A DNA stretch of 5,442 bases from Planctomycetia bacterium (lineage in GTDB: Bacteria; Planctomycetota; Phycisphaerae; Phycisphaerales; SM1A02). The notes under the pieces were generated by a model. It had not been told where the DNA came from. It ran no database searches and saw nothing but the letters and a program-made list of their open reading frames with translations. Position numbers and translations under genes: made by a program. This document shows positions 4,394 to 5,442 of this stretch, in pieces (the stretch's first letter is position 1; every line of letters starts with the position of its first letter). Location of the stretch: NCBI GenBank assembly GCA_005799205.1, contig SYHM01000131.1, positions 1-5,442 of the forward strand. Reading direction: 5' to 3'.

Positions 4394-5442
4394 AGTCGAA
4401 CTGGCGATCGTGCGCGCCGTCGAGCAACGGCGCGCCCAGATGTTGGACGACCTGAGCGAACTTGTCGCGATTCCAACGGGGCACCGGTTTCATGCGGGGC
4501 TTGAACGCGCGCGCTCATGGATGAGCGCGAGACTGACAGCGCTCGGCGCGACCATGACTCGTGACGCGGGAAAGCCAAGGCCAGATTGGTTACGCGAGCC
4601 GACGGTTGCGGGTGCAGACGGGGGCGACCTCATCTGCGCGCGCCACCTCGATTGCGCGAACGGCGTGCGAATTCTGCTGAGCGGGCACCTCGACACTGTG
4701 CATGATCCTGCAGGGCCATTTCAGACGCTCTCAAACGAGGTGGATGGCATCCGCCACGGCCCAGGGTGTGCCGACATGAAAGGGGGATTGATCGTCGGAC
4801 TGACTGCGCTCGAATCGCTCCACGCGTGCGGCATCGCGGTCCGTTGGTCGTTCGCGATGAATGCTGACGAAGAGTCTGGAAGCTTCGCAAGTGCTGATCA
4901 CCTGCAAGCCCTCGCGCGTGATCATGATCTCGCGTTGGTCCTCGAACCAGCGGCAGCCGAGGGAAAGTTTGTCACCGAGCGTGCTGGCTCAGCGCAGTTT
5001 CGGATTGACGCCTTTGGCCGAGCTGCGCATGCTGGGCGTGATGCCGCACAGGGGATTTCTGCGGTCGGAGCCCTCTGTGCAGCAATCACGCAGGTGCTCG
5101 CTCACTCTAACCCCGCAGTCGGCCGAACTTTCAACATCGGCCCGCTTCAGGGGGGCCATGCGACCAACATCGTTCCAGACCACGCCGTCGCGTGGGGAAA
5201 CGCGCGGTACATCAGCGATACCCAGCGCTGCGAGATCGACGCAGCCCTTGCGTCGATCGTCTCGCGCGAGCCGAGCGTGCTTCCGCGCGTCGAGGTGCGC
5301 ACTGTCCACAATCGGCCGCAAAAACCACAGACAGAAGCGGTCGCAGCGATCGCCGAGATCGCACTCGCCCTCGCTGCAGACTTGGCGGTGCCAGCAGGCA
5401 CGACTTCGACCGGTGGAGTGAGTGATGCCAACACGCTGCAGG
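4380..5442 (+). CDS. M20-family zinc metallopeptidase (CPG2/ArgE/DapE-like), C-terminus cut by the window
   Basis: An open frame from ATG 4380 continues to the right edge (354 complete codons). It is an M20 peptidase or amidohydrolase of the carboxypeptidase G2/ArgE/DapE/aminoacylase group: GHLDTVHD with zinc ligand His103 and Asp105, GPGCADMKGG with bridging Asp132, NADEESGS with catalytic base Glu164 and ligand Glu165, VLEP with Glu189, a dimerisation-domain insert beginning near 197 with RAAHAG (His217), GGHATNIVPD at 258-267 and GGVSDAN at 345-351. The last zinc-ligand His would lie past the edge. The enzyme would use two zinc ions to cleave an N-acyl or peptide bond. The 14-nt overlap with dapF shows co-transcription and tempts one to call it DapE, but the motifs look more CPG2-like and the substrate cannot be decided. 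A purine-rich GAAGAAAG shortly upstream may serve as a weak ribosome-binding site. Confidence 0.9.
   Translation, partial: MPLGEVELAIVRAVEQRRAQMLDDLSELVAIPTGHRFHAGLERARSWMSARLTALGATMTRDAGKPRPDWLREPTVAGADGGDLICARHLDCANGVRILLSGHLDTVHDPAGPFQTLSNEVDGIRHGPGCADMKGGLIVGLTALESLHACGIAVRWSFAMNADEESGSFASADHLQALARDHDLALVLEPAAAEGKFVTERAGSAQFRIDAFGRAAHAGRDAAQGISAVGALCAAITQVLAHSNPAVGRTFNIGPLQGGHATNIVPDHAVAWGNARYISDTQRCEIDAALASIVSREPSVLPRVEVRTVHNRPQKPQTEAVAAIAEIALALAADLAVPAGTTSTGGVSDANTLQ

Overview
The window is a compact stretch of a bacterial chromosome, about 57-60% GC by eye, with no insertion sequence, phage gene, tRNA, rRNA or CRISPR array. Taken together, the planctomycete-type CsrA (extra residues between the first two strands), a stand-alone mraZ, a short NifU-type protein and an unfamiliar lipoprotein suggest a member of the Planctomycetota, perhaps of the Phycisphaerae. 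This is an inference from protein style, not a proven assignment.

Layout. (1) 1-308, minus strand: the N-terminal part of a flavin-reductase-like FMN-binding protein that runs off the left edge. (2) 309-543: a divergent control region whose right half holds a sigma70-type promoter overlaid by three 10-bp MraZ-type repeats. (3) 544-1014: mraZ, encoding the cell-division-cluster regulator, but not followed by rsmH. (4) 1001-1250: a run of five consecutive hairpins, each carrying an ANGGAN hexaloop at about 35-nt intervals, closed by a strong intrinsic terminator. This has the layout of a CsrB/RsmZ-type CsrA-sequestering RNA. (5) 1251-1454: a leader with further GGA motifs and two hairpins ahead of csrA (1455-1691). 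(6) 1705-1992, minus: a NifU C-terminal-domain iron-sulfur protein, convergent with csrA. (7) 2029-5442, plus: a tight operon of an unrecognised lipoprotein with a JAMM-like His/Asp C-terminus, dapF (diaminopimelate epimerase), and an M20-family metallopeptidase cut by the right edge.

The main result is the putative CsrA sponge RNA lying directly upstream of csrA and overlapping the 3' end of mraZ. If real, regulator and antagonist RNA sit side by side, and MraZ-controlled transcription could feed into CsrA activity by read-through or processing of the mraZ mRNA. It rests on hand-folded hairpins and motif counting only; no folding or homology search was run.

The right half is ordinary metabolism and cell-envelope biology: dapF supplies meso-diaminopimelate for lysine and peptidoglycan and is apparently co-transcribed with the lipoprotein and the peptidase gene.
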